64,000 nucleotides of DNA. It comes from Burhinus oedicnemus (Eukaryota; Chordata; Aves; Charadriiformes; Burhinidae). Below the pieces are notes generated by a model. That model did no database searches. It was not told where the DNA came from and saw nothing but the letters and a program-made list of their open reading frames with translations. The stretch is from assembly GCA_008921705.1 (NCBI GenBank), contig VFFE01009170.1, positions 1,764,956 through 1,828,955 on the forward strand, read 5' to 3'. Position numbers and translations under genes: made by a program. This document shows, piece after piece, positions 1-47,649 of the stretch. Every line of letters starts with the position of its first letter. Positions within the stretch are counted from its first letter, which is position 1.

Positions 1-20
1 CCCCCCCCCCCCCCCCGCCC
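1..20. repeat. Poly-C run at the window edge
   Basis: Sixteen C followed by GCCC, directly abutting the CR1 element. It may be a true homopolymer inside the element or an assembly edge. Confidence 0.8.
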
Positions 21-1380
21 CTTGCTTCTCCAAGAACTGAAATCTCCATCATTTCGTGATCACTATGGCCAAGATGGCCTCCAGCTGTTACATTCCCCAC
101 AAGCCCTTCTCTGTTTACAACCACCAGGTCCAGCAGGGCACCTTCCATAGTTGGGTCCCCCACCAGCTGTGTCAGGAAGTTATCCTCAACACACTCCAGG
201 AACATCCTAGACTGTTCCCTCTCTGCTGTATTGTATTGCCAGCAGACATCTGGTAGGTTGAAATCCCCCACAAGAACAAGGGCTAGCGATTGTGAGACTT
301 CTCCTAGCTCCTTATAGAATATGTCACCTGCCTCCTCATCCTGGTTGGGCAGTCTGTAACAGACTCCTACCATGATGTCTGCCTTGTTGGCCCTCCTCCT
401 GGTTCTTACCCATAGACACTCAACCCTATTGTCACCATCATTTAGTTCTAGACATTCATAATGCTCCCTAACATACAGGGCCACCCCACCACCTCTCCTT
501 GCTTGCCTGTCCCTTCTGAAGAATTTATAGCCTTCCATTGCAGCACTTCAGTCGTGCAAGGCATCCCACCATGTTTCTGTGATGGTGACTTATGATAGTT
601 GTCCTGCTGAAGGATAGCTTCCAGCTCCTCCTATTTGTTGCCCATGCTGTGTGTGTTAGTATAGAAGCATTTCAGTTGGGCTATTGGTCCCACCACCTTT
701 TTACTGGGAGAAGCCCTAATTCCTGCCTGACCATTCCCAGGTGCAGTGAAATTTCTAACCCATCAACGACCCTCACACCTCTGCTGCTGCATGAATCTCC
801 ATCCCCTACCTTCACTGAGTCAGCAGACCAGGGGACTACACTAGCATCCCATCCCACAGATGTTGGCATGCTTACCTTTAAAGGCTTACCTTTAAAGAGC
901 CTGATTTCATCTCCTTCCCCCTTCAAATCTAGTTCGAAGTCCTTTCAATGAGCTCTGCTGATTCCTGCACCAACAACATTTCCCCCCTTTGAGACAGGTG
1001 TACACCATCAGTCACCAGTAGGCCTGGTGTCGTGTAAATTGACCTGTGATCAAAAAACCCAAAGTCCTGCCACTGACACCAGGTTCAGAGCCAGGTATTG
1101 ATCTGCTGGCTCTTGCTGTTTCTTCCCTCATCCTTCCCTGCAATTGGAATCATAGAGGAGAACATTACTTGTGCTCCTGATCTTTTAACCAATCGTCCCA
1201 AGACCTGGAAGTCTCTCTTGATTTCCCTCAGGTTTTTTTGTTGCCGGTTCATCACTGCCTGTCTGAAAAATCAGTAGTGGGTAGTAATCTGAAGGATGTA
1301 CCAGGGAAGGAAGCTCTCTTTTTATATGTTTAACCTGGGCCCCAGGAAGGCAGCAGACTTCCCTGAGAAGTGGGTCCAGT
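21..1380 (-). mobile_element. CR1 LINE, 5' part with endonuclease region, decayed
   Basis: Read on the minus strand, this stretch encodes broken pieces of the CR1 ORF2 endonuclease (EEP-type fold). Examples are a phrase like VGVCYRLPNQDEEAGDIFY around 310-370, the catalytic-type GDFNLPD around 240-265 and EDNFLTQLVGDPTMEGALLDLV around 125-190. These lie in the right order, with the N-terminal side toward 600. The segment from about 680 to 1380 corresponds to the 5' region and ORF1/linker of this CR1 type, ending near the GGGTCC at 1372-1377. Frameshifts and stops interrupt it, so it is not active. The reverse transcriptase and 3' part would lie left of base 1, outside the window. Confidence 0.85.
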
Positions 1381-4300
1381 AATTATGTTACTAATGTAAG
1401 AGAAATAAGTACAATGCTTATATATTATGATTATAAAATAATAATTATTTTATCATACTATCATCTATGAGATGAGACATATCAATTCCCTGTCACAGTT
1501 TTCAGTGTCATGTTTACCCAGTGTCTTTTGCAGGCACACAGTTTGATATATTAAAATGTTAAGCATTTTTGGGGTTCCTATTGGTCTTCCATATTAGAAG
1601 GATACAGTCATGTTTGTACCTTGATAGTATAAGGCCACAGATGACCTGGAGGCGGGGATAAAAAAAACCCTACCAGCTTTATTGGCATTTGTGGGAAAGC
1701 AAGTTAAAAGAAATTACCTTTGGTCCTGATACACACTTTTTTTTTTTCTCATCTCTTTCCAGTAAAAGCTTTTCTGGTGTGTTCGTTGAGGGAAATGCTG
1801 AGCTTTAAAAATGCACATTCAGTGATTTCTATAGCTTAGAGACTGAGTGGTTTCTCTCAGAGTAAGTAACATTAATACCTTCTTTTCCTACCCTTTTCTA
1901 TCCCTTTTCCCGCTTTTTCTTCCTTTCTTTTTTTTTTGGAAGGTCTTTGAAGTAAAATGAATAATCAGATATTTCTTAGAGTCTTATTTAAAAGCAGTCA
2001 TATTAATCATTGAAGTGCACAATGCACTTTGGAAGACACATAATACAGATGCATAACTGTAATCATCAGCTGCTGTTTGCTGCTTTGAGTCTGTGTTACC
2101 CAGTAACATCGTTTTCTTTCTTGTTGAGTACAAAAGCATCTTCTGCAATTCTCGTCTTTAAGATTATGAACAAACCAAGTTATGCCCTTCCCATCTACAG
2201 AGTTTGAGACAAGCCTTCTCACAAAAGAGGAGGAAGAGCTGTAAACTGATGTCTCCCAACAATAGTGGCCTAACTGTAATACACTCTTCTTACGGAGGTC
2301 ACAGTAGTTCAGTAGGACCACTTTCAGGTTGCATTACAAATACAGTCTACACGTAATAAGCAACTAGAGGAGCAAGACAAAAGAGGTAGTTTACATATAC
2401 AGACAGAAACATGAAGCTGGTGGCTCTAACACTCTGTCATCTGTTGGAGAAAGACAGGAAACTTCAGATATTTGCAAAGGATTGAATTTATCAGTTTCTT
2501 GCACTGCAGTAGTGTGATTTTGTGAAGCACTCAGCCAAGCTGTGGAAGGAGAAGAGAACAAAGTACTCTTTTGATTATTCATATCATGGTAAAGTCTGAC
2601 CCTGTACATCAATAACTTGTGATAACAAGTTAATTGCATATGCTAATTTATTTTGTGTGCAGTCCTGGGTTTTTAAAAGCAACCAGCTGATGCTCAGCTG
2701 TTACAAGTGTCAGCTGCTCTCAGGATGTTACTTGTTTGGGGATTGGCTGGCTCATAAGAGCTGAGCCCAGCATAGGCAACAAAATTCTGTGCCTTCTTCT
2801 TCAGTCTAATTAAATATGCCCCATGAAGAAGATAGTAGAGGAAGTTTCCTGTTAGTTTGGGGAGAACCTATATTGCATCAAAAAAAAGAGAAAAGGCATT
2901 TTACAAACTGCGAGAATGGATTGAGAATTGGTAGCGCTACTACAGCTGGGAGTGCCAGCTAGAGTAGTGTGATTGCTGGGTCTCTGCCAGGGAGACACAA
3001 GTAGCTCCAGCTGAGGCTCAGCCGTGGAGTAGAATCTGGCTCCTCACCTCGCGATTTAGCACTCCGCAGCGTGTCAGTCTGCAAGCTCCTCATTCTGTGG
3101 CCTGAGCGGTGTGTTAGAATTGCTAACTTTGGTGTTCCCCAACACCAGTATACATCTCTCCAGAGGCAACGCTTTCCAAAATTTCAAATTCACAGCTGGC
3201 AGACAAAAGATAGCTTCTTATTCCAATTTATTCTATTCCATTTTTCTCTACCCTCACCTTCAGGCAGGAGCCATAGGCCTGGCAGAGTTAACAGCCCTGA
3301 TATGTACTCTGCCTCCTCAGCAAAGTTAATTTACTGTTTGACCTTAATTCCTAATAGCTCTGGCAGTCATTGGAAAGACAGAAGTAATGTTAACAGTGCT
3401 TTGTCAATCAGAACATCGAGGCCTGTCCTAATACATCCAGAAACACATGGTGGCCTGTGTAAGAGGAATTTAATTGTGTTTCTGTTTTCAATTACCCCTA
3501 AAGCCAGGAGTTCCTGGGTATTTTGGTACATGACCTGCAAGCTCCTTTATCGCCTCCTCAGAGGGCTCAAAAGAATTAAGACCCTTCTGCAATTATTGGT
3601 CCCCAAGCCAAATTTATTCAGTAGAACAGGAACATGCATTTTGAGCTGAAGATCATATTACATTGATTAGGAAAATGGTGAGCTAGATCCCTTCAAAACT
3701 GTACATCAAAATGATATGATTACCACGCTTTCCTCTGTTATATCAACTGACACATCCCCATGGGTTTCTGTTGAAATACTCGTCTGCCAGTGGGAAGGTG
3801 GGAGGTGATTATTAGCATCCAACTATTTGGTTGTCCCAGCACCTCATTTCTGAACTCCTGTTGGCTGTTTATTATATTGTTTGAAAATTCTTGCAAGGAT
3901 CTGAGCTCTGTGAATGGGCTCCAGAGCCACCACTTGGGAAACTGCATAGTTCTTTTCCATGGATGAAACTCATAGATTTCATTCAAGGTCTTTCTTCTTC
4001 CCTGGAACTTGTGTGTGTATGCATGCATTATTTGTTCTATTTTACAGAATTTCTGTGTAACACTGACCTTGGTATGTCACAGGGGCAGGCAAGGCAAATG
4101 AATTGCTTGCTAGGAAGCAATTAGAACTAGGACCTGTTGCTCCTGTCTCATTCAGGTCTCTAGGTCTACATTGAGAAAAGTTGTAGAGCTCTCTGTGTCA
4201 GAGCTTGCAGAGGCACGGTCATGCTGGGAAACCTGTCAGGTTGCATCACAGCTCCCTCGTGCCCTCAGGGTCAGGCTTCTTTTGAGTTGAAACAAGGAGA

Positions 4301-7300
4301 GGTTGCCCAAAGATCTTGTTATGACAGGAAGATGGGAGGTGGGTGGGGAGTGTGAGGAGTTTTGCCATTTCCTTTGGTACAGGCAGAGCCAAAGGGTTCT
4401 AAAATGTAAATGTTAAATGTCAATGTAACAGTTTAATAATAACTTATATTGTTGTGAACCGTAACTGCCCTTTCATTTGCTGGCTTTCATTGTATTGTTA
4501 TTCACAACTCAACCTTTCCATTCGTGCCTATGGGCATATCCTTAGAAAGTGAGTAAATTGTAACTTATTTTGGTATTTCCACTGCCTCCTATATAGCCTC
4601 TAATCACCCTCTAGAGTAATTAATACTCTAAGGCTCATCATTTTTGGAATCTATTTATACCAAGATTTTAAAAGCAAAACAATAAATAACTGAGCACATA
4701 TAGTCAGGTTATGTGGCAAGTTGGTTAAATCCTCCTAAGCTGACATGTGAGCTTATGCCTTGTATAGAGCTGTAAGAAGCAGACTTCCAGTTGATCCCAC
4801 TGTTGTATTGGGTGACATAGTGTCATCTGGGAGTGGGAGCTGGCCAGGTGTAAAGTTAGTCACATCTCTTCCTTGCACACCACTGTCTACAGAAACTGGC
4901 ATAACTTAATTACGTTACCCTGGTAGGACAGACAGCCTTGCTACAGGCCCTTAATTAAAGATAATTTCCTAATCAGCCAGCTTGATACTTGGGAATACAG
5001 GCACTGGTACTTAGGCTGTTTGAAAAGGAGATACCTTCAAAGATAAATAACAGAAACACATTAGAAGCTTTTTTTTGGCTGTTGGTTTTGTTTGGTAATA
5101 ATTTTCTGTTTTCTTCAGTTGTTCATGCTATTTTATTTTTAAAAAGCATTTATTTAAAAATGTTTCCTGTATGGTAATGTTGGACTGTTGTATTTAAGTT
5201 GATTCAACAATTCAGTGTTTGATGTTCATCATTGGTGGTTTGTTGCACAATATGGGCATGGAAGCATGCTTCTGATATGATCTTTCAGACATACAATAAT
5301 TTGTGCCAAAATTCAGAACATTCTGTGGTTTGTGAATTCAGCATTCAGATAACAAATAATGCAACTCATAAGAGCTAGGACAGTTATTTTTCCAGATTTG
5401 CAAAAATATTAGCGGAACTCTGACAAATTCTGTTTATCAGTCTAATTCACTTACAACTCTGCTAAATCTGGACTCTGAAGCTGGACAATTTTGTTAGCTA
5501 TTTAACATGTTCAAATAAGATTCTTTTCCCAGGAAATTAATTTCTTTTCAGCTGCTTTCTTTGCCACAGTTTTTTCCAACGGTGAGATACAGTTCCACTG
5601 AAAAATCACTTCACTTGATACTCTGTGATTAGTTTTTTATGCTCTTTACTAAAACACTATTGAAAAAGTGTTACTGTCAACATTTTCTACTGGAAGAGGC
5701 AATTATTGATCTCAGATTATTGTATTTTAACTCATCTTTGGCTACTCAGAGTAACAGAGACATTGTTTTCCAAAGACAAAATGCATTATGTTTTTCTACT
5801 CTAGTGTTTTTCAGTCTTTCAGGGTCAAAGAGTTGAACTTCAAATACATATACCTTAGCTGTTTGATAATATTTTTTAATTTCTGTACAAGGTACAGAAA
5901 GTACTAACAAGGTACTGGCACGATTAGTCCAAGATATTGCAGAATAGATCAGTAAGCTGCAAAACTAAACTTGCAAACTACGTCTATTAAAACCATTTAC
6001 CCAAATAGTTGTTTTTGAACTTGTATTTGCAGTCCCAGTGGGGGATACTACTCTTTCTTCTTTGGGATGTAAAGCAGTTATGTCTCTCCCTTGGACAATG
6101 TTATGCAGCTGTAAATGCTGCTGCAACCTATAGCCAAAATGATCATGGGTATTGCCACAAGTTATCCATTTTTAGGCGCAGTTTGATAAGCTGCCATGGT
6201 GACTGAGAAGTCAAATGCACAACATCCTCTGACTCTGATGGTCTGCAGTTTCTTCGGTGAAAGCTTAATCCATCTTTCTGTGTTGCCTGATCAGTGCTTG
6301 TGAGGAAGTGCTAAGAGGACGTTTAACCAGTGGCACCGGAGTATTTTGAGGGCTGATCTCTTTTGTGATGAGGGAACATCTACAGTCTCCTGAAGCCAGG
6401 AGAGAAATGTTTGCTAAGACAGTACAAGGGAGAAATGTTGGAATTTTCTGAGAGCATGGCAGATGGTTACACTGATTTTTTCCTTAGCATACACTAGGAC
6501 AATAACTGCTTTGTAATGTGGAGGTAGCTACACATACTTATGAGGTGTCTGTGTGATTCTGGATACTAGAAATGGTCTAGCCTTGGCAGCATGAGCAAGT
6601 TTACCCACAGTAATTTGGTAGTTTGGTAATTTCAAAATAAATTTTAGTCCTCACAGAGCTCTATGTTGACATGTCTGTGCCATTTTTTGTACCTAAGCTC
6701 ATCTGCTGCTAGCTCCAAAGCATCTTTACATCCTATTTGTTTTAGGGGGATTACATGTCTAACAAGCTATAAAAAGTTGTTTTGGACCCAGGAACAAACT
6801 GTTTGGCTTGCTGTCTCTTTCCTCTGACAGTACTGGTCCTGCTGCCCCATACATATCAGCTGGTTAGGTGACAGCAATGACATCAATCAGTAGCCCTGGG
6901 GTGCTGGGGTGCATGGCATAGGGAGAGAAGCGAAGATCACTTCCTTTCTGCCTTGTTGAAGTCATCAAGTCCCCAGAGAACTGCTCCAGGTGGGTAGCCT
7001 CCCCTGGTCCATCACATCTTGGTGATACACCTGCCTAAATGTTTTTCACCTTCCAGACTTGAAGAAAATGAATGAACACTGTGAACATATTAGAACACAC
7101 TTCTGAACACAAAGCTTGCATTCTCTAGTGTAAGGCACTACTGAGTAGAGCTTCAGGCCAAGAAAAAGCAGTACCTTTGATCTTTGAGGTGTTGCTGGCT
7201 GCCTTAAGTTCTTCAGTTGACGTCCGAGTGGTTGGTTTCAGTATTGCAGACATGAAAGACCTGCTGCCTGGGCTGCGTTGTGAAGTCCTTTGGTGCTTCT

Positions 7301-9649
7301 CTGTCCTCTGCTTGTCAGACCTCATCTGGGAGAACCTCTGCCAATCTGGAGACTCTCTGCAGGAAGTTTGCCCTTGCATTCAAGAAGGAGCTTGTCTGAA
7401 GTTTTGGTGTGTATAGTATCTACAGACTTGATCTGTTGTTACTCTCATTTACATATGAATTTGTGGGCAGTGTTATAGAAGAGCTGCTGAGTATTTCAAG
7501 TGTTAAAAGATTTGTAGCATTGGTGAATGCCTATTGATTAAATTATTAGGTTTTTTAATAATCTAAAGCATGTAAATCCAAGCAGGCTTGGCAACAGGAA
7601 TTTTCAGAGTGAGTGTGCTTTGGAAATACAAATCATGTGACTGATGCTGGTGTGCCTTTTTATTGGCATCACAAATATTGTAGTGAAAAGCTTACTGCTG
7701 GGAAACTCAGAAGTAGTGGTTCCAGAGTACTCATAGAAGGCAAGTTTGGTAGTTGTAAATGTAACCATTTGCTTTTGGAAATTTGATTCCAGTTGTAATA
7801 CAATATGCATGTTTCAGTCTTAGAGATAGGAGGGAGGCAATCCAATTAGCCAATAAAAGTATATCATGTGATATATGAACCCATCTGAAACAACGTGAAT
7901 TGAAATACCCACAGCAACTGCTCTTGGACTGATAAAGAATTATCTTTGACTGCGCTCAACAAATCATTTTGAATTATGAACATAAGACCACTTGAACCTG
8001 TTTATGAACAGGAAGACTTAGATTGAACTGAATGCATTATTTAATATAAGGAACTCACACAAAATTTGTAAACAGTGTTGTATCCTAAGCACTATCTCCT
8101 GCATCTTTTGTAGCAGTATGTGGAGGTATTCATTAAGAAACAGCACATATTAATTGGGACTCTAAATTTAAAGCTCATCTTGAACTAGAGGAAGTAGTAC
8201 AGCAGATTTCAATTTCTACCTAAGCAGGGGCAACTTCAGAAGTCTTGAAATAAATGCAACAGGAACAAGTATTTCTATAAACTGCGAGGTTCCTGGAGAG
8301 AACAGCCTGAAAGGTTTTGAAATTTATGTCAGTGAAACAGAAGGTTCTTGTTTACTGCTGTGAAAGAAATTCACCGGTATTAAAGGACAAACATCCATGT
8401 CCAAAACACTGGAATGTTTTTATCTAGATTAGAAAAAAGCAACTTCTAAAACTTGTGTTTTTCTCTCCTTTTCAATACTTGTTCCTTTTGTATGTTATTT
8501 TTGAAAATGTGTGTTAGTATTGGTCAATGACATTCCTCAGCGGACACCTTTAATTACCAGACGTAAACATGCAGCAAATAGCTCATTTCATGCAGTTCTG
8601 CCAATGCCTCCCAACACTGAGAGTAAGACTTCAGTGGACTGGAGGAAGGGAGGCTGCCAAGGGATTCCTGCTAAATAGCTACAGGCTGCAATCTACTGAA
8701 CACATCTTGTATGAGTACCCTGAGCTTACTCAGAGTTCATTCTTCCTCTCAACATCATGGTTTCATATGGAAGATTTGAGACAAAAGTATGATAAATCTA
8801 CATTCATGAAATGAGTTGTGAAGATCTGTGTTTAAATGTAGTCATGTTTAGCTTTTTTTCACTCTGGGTTTTTTTTCAAAATTTTTTTACAAGTTTAGCC
8901 AATGTCAAGGGAACAACAGAGGAAACTGGTGCTGAACATACTGTCTCTGGAGATGTGAAAGTTAAACCTGTCCTGTACCAAGGGAACCTCACTGCAAAAT
9001 GGCAGTTCAGGGAGCAGTGAAGTCTTTTCATCAGATAAACATTTTAGAGGCAGACTCCAGTAGGAGCCTGGACTGAAGTAGTAGGAACTTTTATACATAA
9101 GAAGGATTCGTGTTTCAGAAGACCTTGAAGATCAGAAGACCTTTACTGATGCTGTTGAACTGTAGTTGTTTTAGAGTATTATTATGCCCCTCTCAGTAGG
9201 AAGCTAGCTCTTTTTCTGTTTGTTTTCCTTAACTCACCTCTCAGCAAAAGTAAAGAATTGAGTGAAGGTTGCAGCTCAGAGGTGAGACTGCTACAGTGCT
9301 GCACCAGCAACCACATAGAAGCATGTGCTCTGCATGCAGGCTGCTACTTTGAGTGATGTTATTGGCACAAACTGAGGATGACCTAATTTCCTCTACCTTC
9401 ACTGAGGGGTGTCAGGTGGCCTACAAGGAATTTTATAGTGACCAGGACACTTGCTGAAAATGTTTGTTCAGAAATAGTAATTCAAATGCAAATGCAAATG
9501 TCAGTCACAGCTTTTCCTCTGCTACTTGTTTAGCTTTGTAACCCTTCATGGTTTTTGAGTCTGAGACAGAGAGATGGATTGGCACAGTGTAATTGTACTG
9601 TAATTGTAATGCCTTGTTAAAGCAATGCTGTGATTAAGAGCACAGATTT
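1381..9649. other. Intergenic DNA, no gene supported
   Basis: About 8.3 kb of AT-rich unique-looking sequence downstream of TACR3. It includes a 193-codon plus-strand open frame from a GTG at 3071 with no recognisable domain (rejected as chance) and a GC-richer island at 7177-7416, open on both strands. Two overlapping octamer motifs (ATGCAAAT) lie at 9486-9499. I recognise no RNA gene or intact transposon in it. Confidence 0.6.
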
Positions 9650-10550
9650 AGAATCATAGAATAGTTTGGGCTGGAAGGGACCATTAAACGTCACCTAGTC
9701 CAACCCCCCCCGCAATAAGCAGGGACATCTTCAACTAGATCAGGTTGCTCAGAGCCCCGTCCGACCTGACCTTGAATGCTTCCAGGAAGGGGGCATCTAC
9801 CACCTCTCTGGGGAATCTGTTCCAGTGTTCCACCACCCTCAGAGTAAAAAATGTCTTCCTTACATCTAGTCTAAATCTACCCTCTTTTAGTTTAAAACCA
9901 TTACACCTTGTCCTATCACAAAAGGCCCTACTAAGAAGTTTGTCCCCATCTTTCCTGTAGGCCCCTTTTAAGTACTGAAAGGCCGCTGTAAGGTCTCCCT
10001 AGAGCCTTCTCTCCTCCAGGCTGAAGAACCCCAACTCTCTCAGCCTGTCCTCATAGGAGAGGTGTCCCATCCCTCTGATCATCTTCGTGGCCCTCTTCTG
10101 GACCCACTCCAACAGATCCATGTCTTTCCTGGGCTGAGGGCTCCAGAGGTGGACGCAGTACTCCAGGTGGGGTCTCCCCAGAGCAGAGGGGCAGAATCAC
10201 CTCCCTTGATCTGCTGGCCATTCTGCTTTTGATGTAGCCCCAGAATATGGTTGGCTTTCTGGGTTGTGAGCGCACATTGCCGGCTCATGTCCAGCTTTTC
10301 ATCCACCAGTACTCCCAAGTCCTTCTCATCAGGGCTGCTCTCAATCCCTTCATCCCCCACTCTGTATTGATACTGGGGGTTGCCCTGACCCAGGTGCAGA
10401 ACTCTGCACTTGGCCTTGTTGAACCGTATGAGGTTCACGTGGGCCCACTTCGTTCTGAGCATCCCATCCCTCAGGTGTGTCAACTGCTCCACTCAGCTTG
10501 GTGTAGTCTGCAAACTTGCTGAGGGTGTACTTGATCCCATTATCTATGTC
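9650..10550 (-). mobile_element. CR1 LINE 3' end (reverse transcriptase C-terminus and 3' UTR)
   Basis: The plus strand begins GAATCATAGAATAGTTTGGG, the reverse complement of the CR1 3' terminus, so the element is on the minus strand with its 3' end near 9650. Between about 10080 and 10530 the minus strand encodes the end of the CR1 reverse transcriptase: [14 protein letters not shown] residues, then [17 protein letters not shown], then [18 protein letters not shown]. From about 10200 down the frame is shifted, but family phrases such as the EERLRELGL-type region remain. A deletion before [10 protein letters not shown] is apparent. It is 5'-truncated near 10550, as is usual for CR1, and dead. 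Confidence 0.93.
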
Positions 10551-13022
10551 TATTTCTTCATTTGTTGTACAGGAATATCCTGTAAATTCAGAGGAGAACT
10601 ACAGGAATGGTGAGGGTGTTTTTGACAGCCCTACACCACCAAAATATAGGGAGATTATCAATGGATTACTTGCCCAGAATGTCGTATCCTGAAACACTTA
10701 ATAAAGTGAAATTATTTCACTAATTAAAGACACAAGTATGAGGAAGCCACAGTTGCTTCCTCAATATTTGCCAACCAAGGATCATAAAAGTTATATGAGG
10801 ATGATGTTTTGTACATTTGTGATACTGTATTTTTATATACATCTTTTTAAGATTTATACAATTAAAAATAATAAATTAATCTCACTACAGTCATATTTTT
10901 CAAACTCTCATTCATGTATTGATGTTTATCAACACTGATTTTGTAATAGCCATAGTTAGAAAAGACAGTTTATTTAACAACTGTACATTTTCTGTATGTA
11001 TGTTCCTCAAAAGTTGTACATGAGCAGACAAAGGACTTCACAGCATGTATTTGTAATATATCACCATCAGGTTAATATACTTGGCTTCATTTTTTTTGTG
11101 TGTGCAGCTATCCTGAATCTTCTCAGCAGAGTTGTTGAACAGCCGTGAAGATTTTAAATTCTTAAAACAGAGCATTTGAGGGTAAAAAATAGAACAATAT
11201 TTTTATAGGCATTGCATGACACTTGCTGGATTACTATACGCTTCTTTTTTTTAAAGGAAAAGTGAGAATACAGCTGTTTTTTCAGAAATGCAGACCATTG
11301 AAAAGCATGAACTGGCCTTTAAAAGGAAGCTGTTAATGAACAGAACTCTCTGCTTCAGTGGGTTTAAGATCAGGCCTTGAATAGAAAAAGTGTGAGTCTG
11401 GAATTGTAATACATTTTATCAGAGTACAATACTCTATGACCAGGTCCTGCAGTTATTCCACATGTGGAGGGTTTAATGTTACATACCAGATTTACTTATT
11501 TGAGGATATTTGACCTTATGCAGGATTTTGATTTAGCAGAGTGACACAGCAATGCACTGAAATCACAATACAAATACAAATTACACTTAGCAGAATATAG
11601 CAATTGATGATACAGATGAATCACAATACAAACATGATTCTCATTACTAGTGTCTTTTGATATGCTCACTGCCACAATGCTGGGCATCCTCAGTTGCTCA
11701 GAAGGAATGTAGACTAAAGCCAGTTAAAGCCTTTCTATCTTCAAACTTCTCTTTGTTAATTGCTCAGCTTTGGTATCGTGTTGGGTTGAGCCACGTATAT
11801 GCTCCCCTGTGCTGGTCTGACAACTCAGGAAGACATTCACGCTCTTTTGCTGAAGTTTTGATTAACTTTTTGAGAACAAACATTCACACAACCAGTTGAT
11901 CCACCCAACTGATACAGCCATTTATGTAAAACAAAGGCTGCTGTCTGGTCCCTTTTGAATTAAGTTCAGCTTTCTTTGCAACAGTGATGGTCAGTGGATT
12001 TTGACTGAGTTGGGTGGGAAAGTGTCTGTGTAATAATGCCTAACGTGTTTTCAGATGCAGACAGAGGAGTATCTTTACATGCATCTAGCTATGGAGAATT
12101 TGGGAAAATCACCCAAGTATTTTTTTTTCCTGGAGAAAGTGTTCCATAGTGAAACATGTTACTGTACCTTCTGCAGAGAAGTGTTCATTGCCGCAGTGGT
12201 ATTTTTCTTATAAGTGAATCTCCAGTTTAAAATCTTTTGACCTTTCTAAAGTCAATCACAAAGCTCCTGTTAGGGTCACTGGAGAAGGATCTTACCCTTA
12301 GCACTAAGATACAAAGCTACAGGATGTTCATCTAAGCAATACATCCTCCTGGAAGTACACATTCCATTGGACTCTAGTGTTCACTGATACAGAAGCCAGT
12401 AGAATTTAACTTAGTTTCTTAGAGATTTTCTCTGTTTTAAAAATACTTTTTTCACATATTTTGAAAAATTGTACTGTTGCAGACAGAGCTGAATTTTATT
12501 CCCATGAACTTCATTTTGTCGCTTTGCCCGGGAATAGGGCTAAATTGTAAAACAATTTAATAGACTTGGGGCTCATTAGGTCTTCATTATAAAGAATTTT
12601 AAAATCAGATCTTAAGTAATTTTTTTATTGTAGAATTAATACACTCATAATAGCAAACATTGTATGTTTCAGCTTCAATAAGCCAAGGAGTCTGTTACAT
12701 TTCAGTAAGTGAAACATAAATATCACAGGTCAGATACAGCTGAAACAATGTTTTCTATGCTATTGGCTTATTTTAGATAATCCCTACAAACATTGCCATG
12801 TATAAGGTGCAACTGTGCTTTCAGACTGATGCATACATATGTCTTCAAGTTCCTCTTTCTCTCCAAAGCAGAAAAGTAAGTGATGCCTAAAAGTCTCACA
12901 ATATCTATAGCTAGGGTTCATCAGTGGAATTACGTTTGCTTTCCTGTGTTGTGAATATCTAGTCCCAAAGTAGGAGAGCATTGTCCAGTGCTGCCCTTCT
13001 AGCAGCTGTCACCATGAAATGC
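10551..13022. other. 3' flank of TACR3 and probable 3' UTR
   Basis: The part nearest the stop codon (about 12.5-13.02 kb) is the likely 3' UTR. The rest is AT-rich DNA in which I see no gene or intact repeat. Confidence 0.5.
12495..12629 (-). terminator. TACR3: Candidate poly(A) signals of TACR3
   Basis: Two AATAAA hexamers on the minus strand, at 12624-12629 and 12495-12500, lie 394 and 523 bases past the stop codon. Either would give a 3' UTR of about 0.4-0.55 kb. The choice is not decidable from sequence, and AATAAA is common in AT-rich DNA, so the real site may be further downstream. Confidence 0.3.
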
Positions 13023-47330
<34,308 letters not shown>

Positions 47331-47618
47331 CTTGGATGTTCCTCTCCGCTCTTCCAGGAATGATGTGCCTCTCCCACCTCCCTCTCCCAACCCTCCAAAA
47401 TCCCTGCCAACAGATAAGAAGAGGAAAGAAAGAAAAAAGGAAGTAAGGCAGCGCAGCAGGTACGGGGAAGGAGAGATCTGTCAGAAAAAGCTTTGTTTGC
47501 GGTGTTGAAACTGTTAGAAATGCTGTATCAGCTGAGTCAGGAGAGCTACCTCTGGGTAGAACAGCATCCCATTCCTCTTCTGTACAGCCACCTCTTGCTT
47601 TTGGTTTTGCTGAAGAAG
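47331..47618 (-). other. TACR3: Probable 5' UTR of TACR3
   Basis: Inferred from the TATA box at 47643-47649, which would place transcription initiation near 47619 (exact base not known). The leader would be about 285 nt, unspliced as far as I can tell, with a purine/pyrimidine-skewed stretch around 47405-47460. It contains two upstream ATGs, at 47572 and 47567, that open very short reading frames ending at 47546 and 47514. Confidence 0.5.
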
Positions 47619-47642
47619 AAGGGGACTGGGAGCCAAGGCACA

Positions 47643-47649
47643 TTTTATA
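47643..47649 (-). promoter_or_regulatory. TACR3: TATA box of the putative TACR3 promoter
   Basis: The minus strand reads CTATAAAATG here, a near-perfect TATA box about 313 bases upstream of the start codon. A CRE half-site TGACG sits about 18 bases further upstream (plus-strand CGTCA at 47667-47671). It is the only such match I noticed between the start codon and 47800. A motif of this quality can occur by chance in AT-rich DNA, but here it lies in a locally GC-richer stretch next to exon 1. Confidence 0.5.

Noticed and set aside
3071..3649. 193-codon plus-strand open frame
   Set aside because: Begins with GTG, no recognisable domain, no splice or promoter context. A frame of this length is expected about once by chance in a window this size.
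10079..10492. 137-codon minus-strand frame as a host gene
   Set aside because: It is the C-terminal end of the CR1 reverse transcriptase, frameshifted and truncated.
47388..47390. In-frame TTG upstream of the TACR3 ATG as a start
   Set aside because: Non-ATG initiation is rare in vertebrates. The ATG at 47328-47330 has a good context and begins a plausible NK3R N-terminus.
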